Positions 1 through 4,775 of a stretch of DNA of 7,203 nt are shown piece by piece; position 1 is the first letter of the stretch; each line of letters begins with the position of its first letter. The stretch is from Chloroflexia bacterium (GTDB lineage Bacteria > Chloroflexota > Chloroflexia > Thermomicrobiales > UBA6265). The stretch spans positions 1-7,203 of the forward strand of contig JACCYX010000271.1 in NCBI GenBank assembly GCA_013696265.1, given 5' to 3'. Both the position numbers and the translations under genes were made by a program. The notes under the pieces were generated by a model. It was not told the origin of the DNA. It made no database searches and worked only from the letters and a program-made list of their open reading frames with translations.

Positions 1-437
1 ACCGCGAGGTCCAGTGATTGCGACACGACGACGTGACACTTGCGGATCATGGCGGGCGACAGGCCCGCCTCACGCCATCCGGTGTAGGCCGCTTGGAGGG
101 TCTCCCCACTCAGTCGCTGGACGCGGATCGATCCGACAGCCGGCTTGATGTGGAGCCGGGCCACACCTTCGTAATCGCGTGCGCTGTTCTTCGAAACCGC
201 CGGCGCCTTGAGCGCGAGCCAGCCATCGACCAATTCGGCGACGGTCAACCGATCCGGCCCAATCACCGCACCGCGATCGCGCGCGCTCAGCGCCTCACGT
301 TCGGCCCGTTGCGCTTCCTTCTTCGTCGCGAAGGTGTCGATCGTCCGGTTCTGGCGCTTGCCGTTTGCGTCCCGAACGGCGATCCGGACCTGCCAGCGTC
401 GCTTGCCGTCTTTGTCGATCCGCTGCACGATTGCCAT
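1..437 (-). CDS. Tyrosine recombinase/integrase, N-terminal part (runs off the left edge)
   Basis: This is a site-specific recombinase that would integrate and excise the element at tRNA-Gly. The frame is open from the ATG at 437-435 to the window edge, giving about 145 residues, beginning MAIVQRIDKDGKRRWQVRIA. Residues 1 to about 55 look like the AP2-type arm-DNA-binding domain: a short basic beta-sheet segment, then TFATKKEAQRAER. Residues of about 62-145 (LTVAELVDGWLALKA, later SKNSARDYEGVARLHIKPAVG) match the SAM-like core-binding domain of phage-type integrases. The catalytic domain with its Arg-His-Arg-His-Tyr residues would lie outside the window, so activity cannot be judged. A good ribosome-binding site (GGGGGAG, minus strand 452-446) sits 8 nt before the ATG. 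The gene points away from the tRNA-Gly remnant. The family is clear; the exact subgroup is not. Confidence 0.93.
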   Translation of the reverse strand, partial: MAIVQRIDKDGKRRWQVRIAVRDANGKRQNRTIDTFATKKEAQRAEREALSARDRGAVIGPDRLTVAELVDGWLALKAPAVSKNSARDYEGVARLHIKPAVGSIRVQRLSGETLQAAYTGWREAGLSPAMIRKCHVVVSQSLDLA

Positions 438-453
438 GTTCACCACTCCCCCG

Positions 454-494
454 ATGTGTTCCAAATGTGTACCGAGTACCTGAAAATGTGTACC
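454..494 (-). repeat. Phased direct repeats in the integrase leader
   Basis: On the minus strand GGTACACAT occurs at 494-486 and 473-465, with a one-mismatch copy GGAACACAT at 462-454. The two exact copies extend to an 11-base match (AAATGTGTACC on the plus strand at 463-473 and 484-494). A partial copy beginning GGTAC is at 480. Copy offsets of 21 and 11 bases put the three main copies on one face of the helix. They lie between the candidate promoter and the integrase start, which suits an operator or integrase arm-type or excisionase sites. The repeats are seen directly; the role is inferred. Confidence 0.6.
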
Positions 495-497
495 ATT

Positions 498-531
498 TCC
501 CGTGATTCCCTGTGAACAGTATAGCACGGGA
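498..531. repeat. 7-bp inverted repeat around the integrase promoter candidate
   Basis: TCCCGTG (498-504) and CACGGGA (525-531) are perfect inverted copies separated by 20 bases. The right arm overlaps the TG of the extended -10 candidate at 518-526. A dimeric regulator covering both arms would cover the promoter. No T-run follows, so a terminator is unlikely. A 7-bp match over this distance could be chance. Confidence 0.35.
518..526 (-). promoter_or_regulatory. Candidate extended -10 promoter for the integrase
   Basis: The minus strand reads TGCTATACT. The TATACT hexamer matches the sigma-70-type consensus at 5 of 6 positions and has a TG one base upstream, the extended -10 arrangement. No recognisable -35 lies 16-19 bases upstream. 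Transcription would start near position 511 and run through the phased repeats to the integrase ATG at 437. Prediction from sequence only. Confidence 0.4.
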
Positions 532-555
532 TGAGATGTATTTCCTTGATTTCAT

Positions 556-576
556 AGGGTTTTCAGGGTCTAGGGT
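556..576 (+). repeat. Three AGGGT repeats next to the attachment site
   Basis: AGGGT occurs at 556-560, 565-569 and 572-576, in a locally AT-richer stretch between the integrase promoter candidate and the tRNA-Gly remnant. Short clustered repeats beside an att core are often integrase arm sites, but five-base words are weak evidence. Apart from these and the repeats listed to the left, I see no gene in 438-614. Confidence 0.25.
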
Positions 577-614
577 GGACCAGGCGGGAATGGCCGTGAA
601 GCGCCTGTATAGAA

Positions 615-656
615 TTGCCAAGGAGAAGGTCGCGGGTTCGAATCCCGTCTTCCGCT
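615..656 (+). pseudogene. 3' half of tRNA-Gly(GCC), the attachment-site copy
   Basis: The sequence fits tRNA positions 32-73 exactly: anticodon loop TTGCCAA at 615-621 with GCC at 617-619; 3' anticodon stem GGAGA at 622-626; five-base variable loop at 627-631; T stem GCGGG/CCCGT (632-636, 644-648) around TTCGAAT; 3' acceptor strand CTTCCGC at 649-655; discriminator T at 656, then CCC, so no CCA is encoded. The 3' part matches the well-known bacterial tRNA-Gly(GCC) sequence. The 5' side is missing. Bases 610-614 (TAGAA) cannot form the anticodon stem, and no D arm or matching 5' acceptor strand lies upstream. Homology therefore begins at or just inside the anticodon loop, as expected for an integrase crossover there. 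It should not produce a working tRNA. Confidence 0.85.
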
Positions 657-670
657 CCCGATCGAAACCT

Positions 671-694
671 GCCGAGCCATGTGCCCGGCTTTTT
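671..694 (+). terminator. Intrinsic terminator of the original tRNA-Gly gene
   Basis: GCCGAG (671-676) pairs with CCCGGC (684-689) with one A-C mismatch, around a 7-base loop, followed by five T (690-694). It lies 15 bases after the tRNA-Gly discriminator base, as expected for the native terminator of that tRNA. This supports placing the host side of the junction here. It is also in the gap after the convergent PPOX gene, but the reverse strand lacks a good U-run. Confidence 0.65.
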
Positions 695-728
695 GTTGCT
701 CGGTTCACGGGCCGTCTGCCGCATTGGG

Positions 729-1124
729 TTACTGTCCCGTCCAGGACCGGATCGTGACCGTCAGCTTGTACCGCTCGAGGCCAGCCTGGGCGGGGTCCAT
801 ATCCCGGCCCGTGTATTTCCGGGAGAGCTGGTTGACGAATTCGAGCGTCCGGTAGAGCGTGAATTCGATGACGTCCCCGCGCAGCTCCAGATAGTGATGC
901 GGGTTAGCCGGATCCACGAACGAGATCGCCAGCGCCGGTCGCCGGCGCAGGTTCCGGTACTTGACCGTCTCGGCCTTGACGCTCAACAAGAGGTGCGTTC
1001 CATCCCACAGGAACCACACCGGGTTGACTTGCGGATTTCCCGCCTCGTCGATCGTTGCCAGATGACCCAGCGTCGTGCTTGCCAGGAGTGGCTGAAATCG
1101 CTCCGGAATGTTTTCCTTAGGCAT
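729..1124 (-). CDS. PPOX-family (pyridoxamine 5'-phosphate oxidase-like) F420/FMN-binding protein
   Basis: This is a 131-residue split-barrel flavin-binding protein of the pyridoxamine-phosphate-oxidase-like superfamily. Members of this small type often bind F420 or FMN and reduce or bind assorted substrates; the substrate here is unknown. Visible family features are LGHLATIDEAGNPQVNPVWF (residues 19-38), LWDGTHLLLS (39-48), the phosphate-binding-type KYRNLRRRPALAISF (55-69) and the barrel strand HHYLELRGDV (76-85). Length is normal for the family. The start is supported by AGGAA (minus strand 1135-1131), 6 nt before the ATG. The gene is divergent from tRNA-Leu and converges on the tRNA-Gly remnant, so it is probably a single-gene unit. 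F420 versus FMN use cannot be settled by eye. Confidence 0.88.
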   Translation of the reverse strand: MPKENIPERFQPLLASTTLGHLATIDEAGNPQVNPVWFLWDGTHLLLSVKAETVKYRNLRRRPALAISFVDPANPHHYLELRGDVIEFTLYRTLEFVNQLSRKYTGRDMDPAQAGLERYKLTVTIRSWTGQ

Positions 1125-1188
1125 GGTGTATTCCTGCCCATGAGCGTGGAACGGATCGCCATTCGAGCGAGGCGGTATCCTGTGTGAA

Positions 1189-1210
1189 CGATCCCGCGTG
1201 ACCGGGATCG
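1189..1210. repeat. Perfect 8-bp inverted repeat between PPOX gene and tRNA-Leu
   Basis: CGATCCCG (1189-1196), loop CGTGAC, CGGGATCG (1203-1210). It ends 2 bases before the first base of tRNA-Leu and lies 64 bases upstream of the PPOX start codon. A weak -10 match, TATCCT, lies at 1176-1181 on the plus strand, without a clear -35. If used, it would place the hairpin at the 5' end of the tRNA precursor. It could also be an operator for the PPOX gene. There is no T-run on either side. Confidence 0.5.
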
Positions 1211-1212
1211 AC

Positions 1213-1298
1213 GCGGGCGTGGCGAAACGGCAGACGCTACGGTCTTAAACATCGTTGGGGGTAACCCCGTGCGGGTTCGACTCCCGCCGCCCGCACCA
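1213..1298 (+). tRNA. tRNA-Leu (anticodon UAA), CCA encoded
   Basis: A full class II cloverleaf can be drawn. The acceptor GCGGGCG (1213-1219) pairs perfectly with CGCCCGC (1288-1294). The D stem is GCG/CGC (1222-1224, 1235-1237). The anticodon stem is 1239-1243 with 1251-1255. The anticodon TAA is at 1246-1248. A long variable arm, about 1256-1270, contains GGGG/CCCC, as in leucine tRNAs. The T stem is GCGGG/CCCGC with loop TTCGACT. Discriminator A at 1295 is followed by an encoded CCA. The small convergent gene on the other strand ends only 11 bases further on. Confidence 0.96.
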
Positions 1299-1309
1299 CC
1301 CCTGCCCGG

Positions 1310-1594
1310 CTACGGCCCGACGGGAACGCTCGTCGGCGGTTGAACCGCCGGGGTCGCGGGCGCCGCCGCTGGTGACGAAGAGTCACCGTCCGAAGACGGG
1401 GACGCGGCCGGCGTCGTCACGACGGTGGGTGTTGGGTCCGGAGCCACGGACGAGACTGGTTCCAGCGTCGGGATCGCCCGCACCGCCAGGTCGGATTCCC
1501 CGGAGCCGCCGCCCGCGAGCTGGCCGATGCCCCAGCCGGCGACCAGCGCAAGCGCGAGCGTCGCCAGCGTGATGATGGTCATCCAACGTCGCAT
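1310..1594 (-). CDS. Small membrane-anchored Pro/Ser/Thr/Ala-rich protein, function unknown
   Basis: A 94-residue protein that I do not recognise. It starts MRRW and has one hydrophobic segment (residues about 5-26, ending LVAGWGIGQLAG), a signal anchor or signal peptide. The rest is a low-complexity extracytoplasmic tail rich in P, A, S, T and V, with no cysteine and no lipobox. The ATG at 1594 is chosen because a strong ribosome-binding site (GAGGAGG, minus strand 1610-1604) sits 9 nt before it. An upstream TTG at 1612 in the same frame would place that site inside the gene. It begins 75 bases after the kinase stop codon on the same strand, so co-transcription is likely. It could be a wall-spanning or polysaccharide-associated accessory, but that is a guess from position. 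Confidence 0.72.
   Translation of the reverse strand: MRRWMTIITLATLALALVAGWGIGQLAGGGSGESDLAVRAIPTLEPVSSVAPDPTPTVVTTPAASPSSDGDSSSPAAAPATPAVQPPTSVPVGP
1334..1350. repeat. 7-bp GC hairpin inside the 3' end of the small membrane-protein gene
   Basis: CGGCGGT (1334-1340), loop TGA, ACCGCCG (1344-1350). It lies 35 bases beyond the encoded CCA end of tRNA-Leu on the plus strand, so it might help stop tRNA transcription. It has no T-run and lies in coding sequence of GC-rich proline codons, which produce such repeats easily. Confidence 0.25.
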
Positions 1595-1637
1595 TCCAGA
1601 ACTCCTCCTCAACCTGTCAACGGATGGAACCCGAGTG

Positions 1638-1658
1638 CCGCCAGGACCTCGGTGGCGG
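1638..1658 (-). repeat. Hairpin in the gap between kinase and small-protein genes
   Basis: CCGCCA (1638-1643) and TGGCGG (1653-1658) are perfect inverted copies around a 9-base loop. The hairpin would form in the transcript after the kinase stop codon (1670) and before the small gene's ribosome-binding site. No T-run follows, so it is more likely an RNA-stability or attenuation element than a terminator, if it has a function. Confidence 0.3.
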
Positions 1659-1669
1659 GAGTTCCGGTA

Positions 1670-3379
1670 TCACTCACTCTTCGGCGGATCCTGTGGCGGA
1701 ATCGCCGTCGGACCGTACCCCTCGTAGTAGTAGTACCCCATCCCATCCTTCGATCGCTGCTGGTTGAGCACGATTCCGAGCACGCGCATGCTGCCCTGCC
1801 GTAGCGCCTCCGCCGAATGCCGGAGGGCATCCCGCCGGGTCTGGCCCGAGCGGGCGACGAGCAGCACCGCATCGGTGTTCCGGGCCACGACGAGCGGGTC
1901 ACTCACCGCCAGCACGGGCGGGGTATCGAGGATCACGATGTCGGCGTCGGCGCCGATGCGCTTCAGCAATTGCGGAAACGCATCGATGCTCAGCAGGTCG
2001 GCCGGGTTTGGCGGCACGGGTCCGCTCGGGATCAACCAGAGGTTCGGTACCGCGACGCGGGTGGCCGAATCCTGCCAGCGATCGTTCGGGTGCGTCAGCA
2101 AGCGGGTAAGCCCCTTGTCGTTGGGAATGCTGAAGATGCGGTGCTGGGTCGGCTTGCGCAGGTCGGCGTCGATCATGATCGTGCGCAGCCCCGCCTGCGC
2201 CATCACCACGGCGAGGTTGGCGCTGACCGTGCTCTTGCCTTCGCCAGGGCTGGAACTGGTGATCGCCAGCGAGGCGATCGCCTGGCCCGCGGCGGCGAAC
2301 TCCAGGTTGGCGCGGAGCATGCGGATCGCTTCCGCCGAAGGAGACCGCGGTTCGCTGACAACGTAGACCTGGTTGCCGCCGGGGCGCAGGTTCGGGATCG
2401 CCCCGATCGTGGTCAGCAGCGGCGTGCCGGTTAGGTCTTGGAAGTCCGAATCGGCTTTCACCGAATTGTCCATGTACTCCAGCAGCGCCACCGCGCCGAG
2501 GGCGATCAGGAGTCCGACGAACGCGCCCAGCAACGTGTAGAACGCCACGCGCGGGGCGTAGGGATCGGCGGGGGGGGTGGCGGGGTCGGAGACCGTGACC
2601 TGGACGCGGGTGGAAGCGACGCCGCCGGCGACATTTTCGATTTGCAGCTGGAGCGTTTCGACTTGCGAATCGAGCTGGGCGATCCTGATCTCGATTTCGT
2701 CGATCCGGGTCCCGTTTTCGCTGGCGCCGGCTTCCTGGAGTGTTTCCAGCTCAGCCACCAGGTCGATCCGCTCGGCCTCAATTTCCAGAATCCGATCCTC
2801 AACCCCGGAAACCTGGACTTCAAGCTGGTCCTGGGCTTCCTGGTTTACGTAGGCGATAAACTCGGACCCAATGGTGGTGGCCATTCGCGCGGCGTCGTCC
2901 GGGTCGGGATCGGAAACCGAGACGCGGACCAATTGGGTATCCTGAATCGTGCTCGCCGTGACCTTGGCGCGAAGCTCCTCGGTCGAATAAGGCAGATCCA
3001 GGGCCGCGATCGTTTGGTCGAGTACGGGGGTGAAGGTAATCAGCGAGCGGTAGGTTTCCCCCAGTTCCTGGCTGAGCCGCACGGCGTTCACGTCGAGCGT
3101 GCCCGAGACGGGAGGATTGATCCTCAGCACCACGCTGGCTGAGTAGAGCGGTTGTTGACGATCGCTGACGACGTACGCGGTGGCTCCGGCAATCAGCGGG
3201 GCCAGGAGAAGCAGCCACCACCATCTGCGCCCGATGCGCACCAATTGGCGCAAATCCAACTCCACTTGGGACCCCCGATGTAATAGCAACTTCCCGGTGA
3301 ACTCGACCTCTTCCCCAGACGTGGGCCGAGCCGCATTCGCCGCAAGTGTAGGCTGAGGACCAGGATTGTGCAGCACCAT
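1670..3379 (-). CDS. Polysaccharide co-polymerase fused to a bacterial tyrosine autokinase (Wzz/BY-kinase)
   Basis: This inner-membrane protein should control chain length and export of a surface polysaccharide and autophosphorylate on tyrosine. Domain order is complete. TM1 is at residues about 52-72 after RRWWW. A Wzz-type extracytoplasmic region follows, with a coiled coil at about 183-250. TM2 is at about 278-301. The EX2RX2R oligomerisation motif is E350/R353/R356. Walker A is SSSPGEGKST (375-384), Walker A' is IMIDADLRKP (401-410) and Walker B is VILDTPP (482-488). The C-terminal tyrosine cluster GYYYYEGYG (548-556) is the phosphoacceptor tail. One-protein fusions are usual outside the split Firmicutes systems. 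The start is uncertain. The ATG at 3379 lacks a ribosome-binding site. The GTG at 3265 (residue 39) has GGGGG 6 nt before it and gives VELDLRQ, close to the usual family start. The first 38 codons also show weaker GC bias at the third position. Confidence 0.95.
   Translation of the reverse strand: MVLHNPGPQPTLAANAARPTSGEEVEFTGKLLLHRGSQVELDLRQLVRIGRRWWWLLLLAPLIAGATAYVVSDRQQPLYSASVVLRINPPVSGTLDVNAVRLSQELGETYRSLITFTPVLDQTIAALDLPYSTEELRAKVTASTIQDTQLVRVSVSDPDPDDAARMATTIGSEFIAYVNQEAQDQLEVQVSGVEDRILEIEAERIDLVAELETLQEAGASENGTRIDEIEIRIAQLDSQVETLQLQIENVAGGVASTRVQVTVSDPATPPADPYAPRVAFYTLLGAFVGLLIALGAVALLEYMDNSVKADSDFQDLTGTPLLTTIGAIPNLRPGGNQVYVVSEPRSPSAEAIRMLRANLEFAAAGQAIASLAITSSSPGEGKSTVSANLAVVMAQAGLRTIMIDADLRKPTQHRIFSIPNDKGLTRLLTHPNDRWQDSATRVAVPNLWLIPSGPVPPNPADLLSIDAFPQLLKRIGADADIVILDTPPVLAVSDPLVVARNTDAVLLVARSGQTRRDALRHSAEALRQGSMRVLGIVLNQQRSKDGMGYYYYEGYGPTAIPPQDPPKSE
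3271..3276 (-). promoter_or_regulatory. Possible ribosome-binding site for a shorter kinase start
   Basis: The minus strand reads GGGGGT here, 5 nt before a GTG at 3265-3263 in the kinase frame. It competes with the ATG at 3379, which has no purine-rich site before it. If it is used, the divergent intergenic region is 3266-3441 rather than 3380-3441. Confidence 0.4.
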
Positions 3380-3387
3380 CTGTTCAT

Positions 3388-3410
3388 CGCGGGAATCATT
3401 TGGCCCCGCG
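3388..3410. repeat. Inverted repeat between the divergent kinase and phosphatase genes
   Basis: CGCGGG (3388-3393) and CCCGCG (3405-3410) are perfect inverted copies, 11 bases apart, in the gap between the divergent kinase and phosphatase genes. It could be an operator controlling both. Six all-GC pairs in GC-rich DNA can arise by chance. I see no convincing -35/-10 pair in this gap on either strand. Confidence 0.25.
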
Positions 3411-3441
3411 TCTCGTCTCTAACTCGCCACTGGATCCGTAA

Positions 3442-4284
3442 ATGATTGACTTGCACCTGCACCTGTTGCCGGAAATCGACGATGGCTCATCGTCGTTCGA
3501 GATGTCCGGCGCGATGCTCGACTTGCTCGCGCGACAGGGGGTGACCAGGGTCGTTGCCACGCCTCACCTGATGCAACCGCTCACGGATGACTACCATCAG
3601 CTGGCCCTCAGCCTCCTCGACACAATCCGGCCGCTGGCCGCCACCCACGGCGTCAGCGTCGATCTGGGCTACGAGCATCAGCTGGAGCCCGGCCTGGCCG
3701 CCCGGCTCCAGGCGGGCGAGCCATCGAGCATGGCCGGCGGCTCGGCCGTCCTCGTGGAACTGCCGTTCGTGGGCTGGCCGCGGCACGCCGAATCGTCGCT
3801 GTTCGCGTTGCGCGTGGCGGGCTACACACCAATCCTCGCTCACCCGGAACGGTACCTGGAAGTACAGAAACACTCGGAACTGGCGCTCGCGGCCGGGGAA
3901 CAGGGGACAGTCTTGCAACTCACGTCCGGCAGCTTTGCGGGGGTCTACGGCAAGGCTGTCGAGCGATCGGCCCGGCACCTGTTGGACGCGGCGATCGAGC
4001 GGGACATCGCCGTCGTCCTCGCGTCCGACGCGCACTCCGATGGCCACCGGCTGGCCAGCGTGCCCGCCGGGTTGCGGTGGATTCGCCGCAAGGTTGAGGA
4101 CGGCGACCTCATGGTCGAGTGGGCGACGGAGGTGGTGCCTTCGAAACTCCTCCAGAGTGAACCGGTCCCGCCGTTCCAGCGGTGGGCGCAAACGGCGGTC
4201 CGACACGGGGAGGGAGACCGGCAATCGCGGCCACCGCGGTGGAAGAAGGCGCTCGGTCTGGCGGGCCGGTCCGGGCAGGGCTAA
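3442..4284 (+). CDS. PHP-family protein-tyrosine phosphatase (CpsB/CapC/YwqE type)
   Basis: This is a metal-dependent phosphatase expected to remove phosphate from the tyrosine tail of the divergent BY-kinase. The 280-residue protein shows the family's motifs in order: DLHLHLLPEIDDG (residues 3-15; H5, H7, D13 region), ATPH (39-42), E106 in VELPF, AHPERY (133-138) and SDAHS (195-199). Together these give the His/Asp/Glu metal cluster. The usual family length is about 240-255, so residues from about 240 form an extra, basic, low-complexity C-terminal tail. The ATG at 3442 places the first motif directly at the N-terminus as in homologues; only a weak GGAT lies 6 nt before it. In many bacteria this gene is in one operon with the kinase. 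Here it is divergent, which would allow separate or opposite control. Confidence 0.93.
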   Translation: MIDLHLHLLPEIDDGSSSFEMSGAMLDLLARQGVTRVVATPHLMQPLTDDYHQLALSLLDTIRPLAATHGVSVDLGYEHQLEPGLAARLQAGEPSSMAGGSAVLVELPFVGWPRHAESSLFALRVAGYTPILAHPERYLEVQKHSELALAAGEQGTVLQLTSGSFAGVYGKAVERSARHLLDAAIERDIAVVLASDAHSDGHRLASVPAGLRWIRRKVEDGDLMVEWATEVVPSKLLQSEPVPPFQRWAQTAVRHGEGDRQSRPPRWKKALGLAGRSGQG

Positions 4285-4340
4285 CTGGTTCGCGACCGCG
4301 CCGGGCCTCATACGAACTTCGGCTGCTCCGTGAAACAACC

Positions 4341-4429
4341 CTGGTAGTGGTCGAGTTCATCTCGACCCTGAACTCGGGCAGAGATGACCCGCTACGCTGC
4401 CCTCGCAAGCTTGGGACCGTCGCTACCAG
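4341..4429. repeat. Nested inverted repeats in the convergent intergenic gap
   Basis: CTGGTAG (4341-4347) and CTACCAG (4423-4429) enclose two inner hairpins. One is GGTCGAG/CTCGACC (4349-4355, 4361-4367; 5-base loop). The other is GGGCAG/CTGCCC (4376-4381, 4397-4402; 15-base loop). A rival 8-bp stem, CGAGTTCA/TGAACTCG (4352-4359, 4369-4376), is exclusive with both inner hairpins. An 8-base palindrome lies at 4406-4413. The gap 4285-4446 separates the 3' ends of the phosphatase and ferredoxin genes, so a two-way terminator is plausible, though there is no strong T-run. A structured RNA is also possible. Confidence 0.4.
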
Positions 4430-4446
4430 TGTCTACCCGAGGTTCA

Positions 4447-4740
4447 TTAGTCCGAACTGCCATCGGTGTCGGGCGCGTCACCGAACATTGGGGTCAGGAT
4501 TTGGGGAAAGACCCGGCGGCCGTACTGCTCGATCGAAATCGCCTGGGTCGGGCAGGCGCGTGCCCCAGCGAAGAGTTGCTGGAGGCTCGCCGCTTCCTGG
4601 TTTTCCAGGACCGCGACGCCTGTTTCCTCATCGAGCACGTAAAATCCCGGCGCCGCGGTCGTGCATTTCGCGTTGGCGATACAGCGCCGGGCGTCGATCC
4701 TGACCACGACGCCGTCTTTTCCAGAATTCGTTGCCGTCAT
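4447..4740 (-). CDS. Small one-cluster ferredoxin, 3Fe-4S type
   Basis: A soluble electron carrier of 97 residues from the chosen start. Counting from the upstream ATG at 4746, the cluster ligands are C22 and C28 in RCIANAKC and C65 in ACP (64-66). This is the three-cysteine pattern CX5C...CP of P450-type [3Fe-4S] ferredoxins, with asparagine (N25) where 4Fe-4S proteins have the extra cysteine. The body (AAPGFYVLDEETGVAVL, later ACPTQAISIE) is typical of the family, followed by an acidic C-terminal tail. Start choice: GGAAGGA (minus strand 4753-4747) abuts the ATG at 4746 but lies 6 nt before the ATG at 4740, so 4740 is preferred. The gene follows yigZ by about 30 bases and was probably transcribed with it. 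No P450 or reductase is in the window, so its partner is unknown. Confidence 0.9.
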   Translation of the reverse strand: MTATNSGKDGVVVRIDARRCIANAKCTTAAPGFYVLDEETGVAVLENQEAASLQQLFAGARACPTQAISIEQYGRRVFPQILTPMFGDAPDTDGSSD

Positions 4741-4746
4741 CGTCAT

Positions 4747-4753
4747 TCCTTCC
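4747..4753 (-). promoter_or_regulatory. Ribosome-binding site that decides the ferredoxin start
   Basis: The minus strand reads GGAAGGA. It directly touches the ATG at 4746, which is too close, and is 6 nt from the second in-frame ATG at 4740, which is the usual distance. Confidence 0.6.
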
Positions 4754-4775
4754 AGCCGTCGCCACGTGGCGGCGA

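Larger units (their letters stand above)
1..656. mobile_element. Right end of an integrative element inserted in a tRNA-Gly gene
   Basis: Three things define this end. A tyrosine recombinase gene starts at 437 and reads inward, to the left. A 3' half of tRNA-Gly(GCC) lies at 615-656 with no 5' half before it. The tRNA's terminator follows at once at 671-694. Tyrosine integrases commonly recombine at the anticodon or T loop of tRNA genes and leave a copy of the 3' half at the far end of the element, so this reads as one att junction. By this logic the intact tRNA-Gly lies beyond the left edge. The cargo and size of the element cannot be seen. It could also be a decayed remnant, because only the integrase N-terminus is visible. 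Confidence 0.75.

Noticed and set aside
18..515. 165-residue plus-strand open frame at the left edge
   Set aside because: Antisense to the integrase frame, which has recognisable domains and a good ribosome-binding site.
438..614. CRISPR array, because of the repeated GGTACACAT words
   Set aside because: Repeats are 9-11 bases with almost no spacers; this is an operator-like cluster, and no CRISPR-type repeats exist anywhere in the window.
580..656. A complete tRNA-Gly gene
   Set aside because: Bases 610-614 cannot form the anticodon stem, and there is no D arm or 5' acceptor strand matching CTTCCGC. Only the 3' half is present.
1310..1612. Longer form of the small membrane protein starting at TTG 1612
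   Set aside because: It would put the strong GAGGAGG ribosome-binding site inside the coding region; the ATG at 1594 is correctly spaced from it.
1764..2434. Two overlapping 200-residue plus-strand open frames
   Set aside because: Antisense shadows of the BY-kinase ATPase domain, with no motifs of their own.
3487..4338. 283-residue open frame on the minus strand opposite the PHP phosphatase
   Set aside because: No recognisable motif, Arg-rich composition, and full overlap with a well-supported gene on the plus strand.
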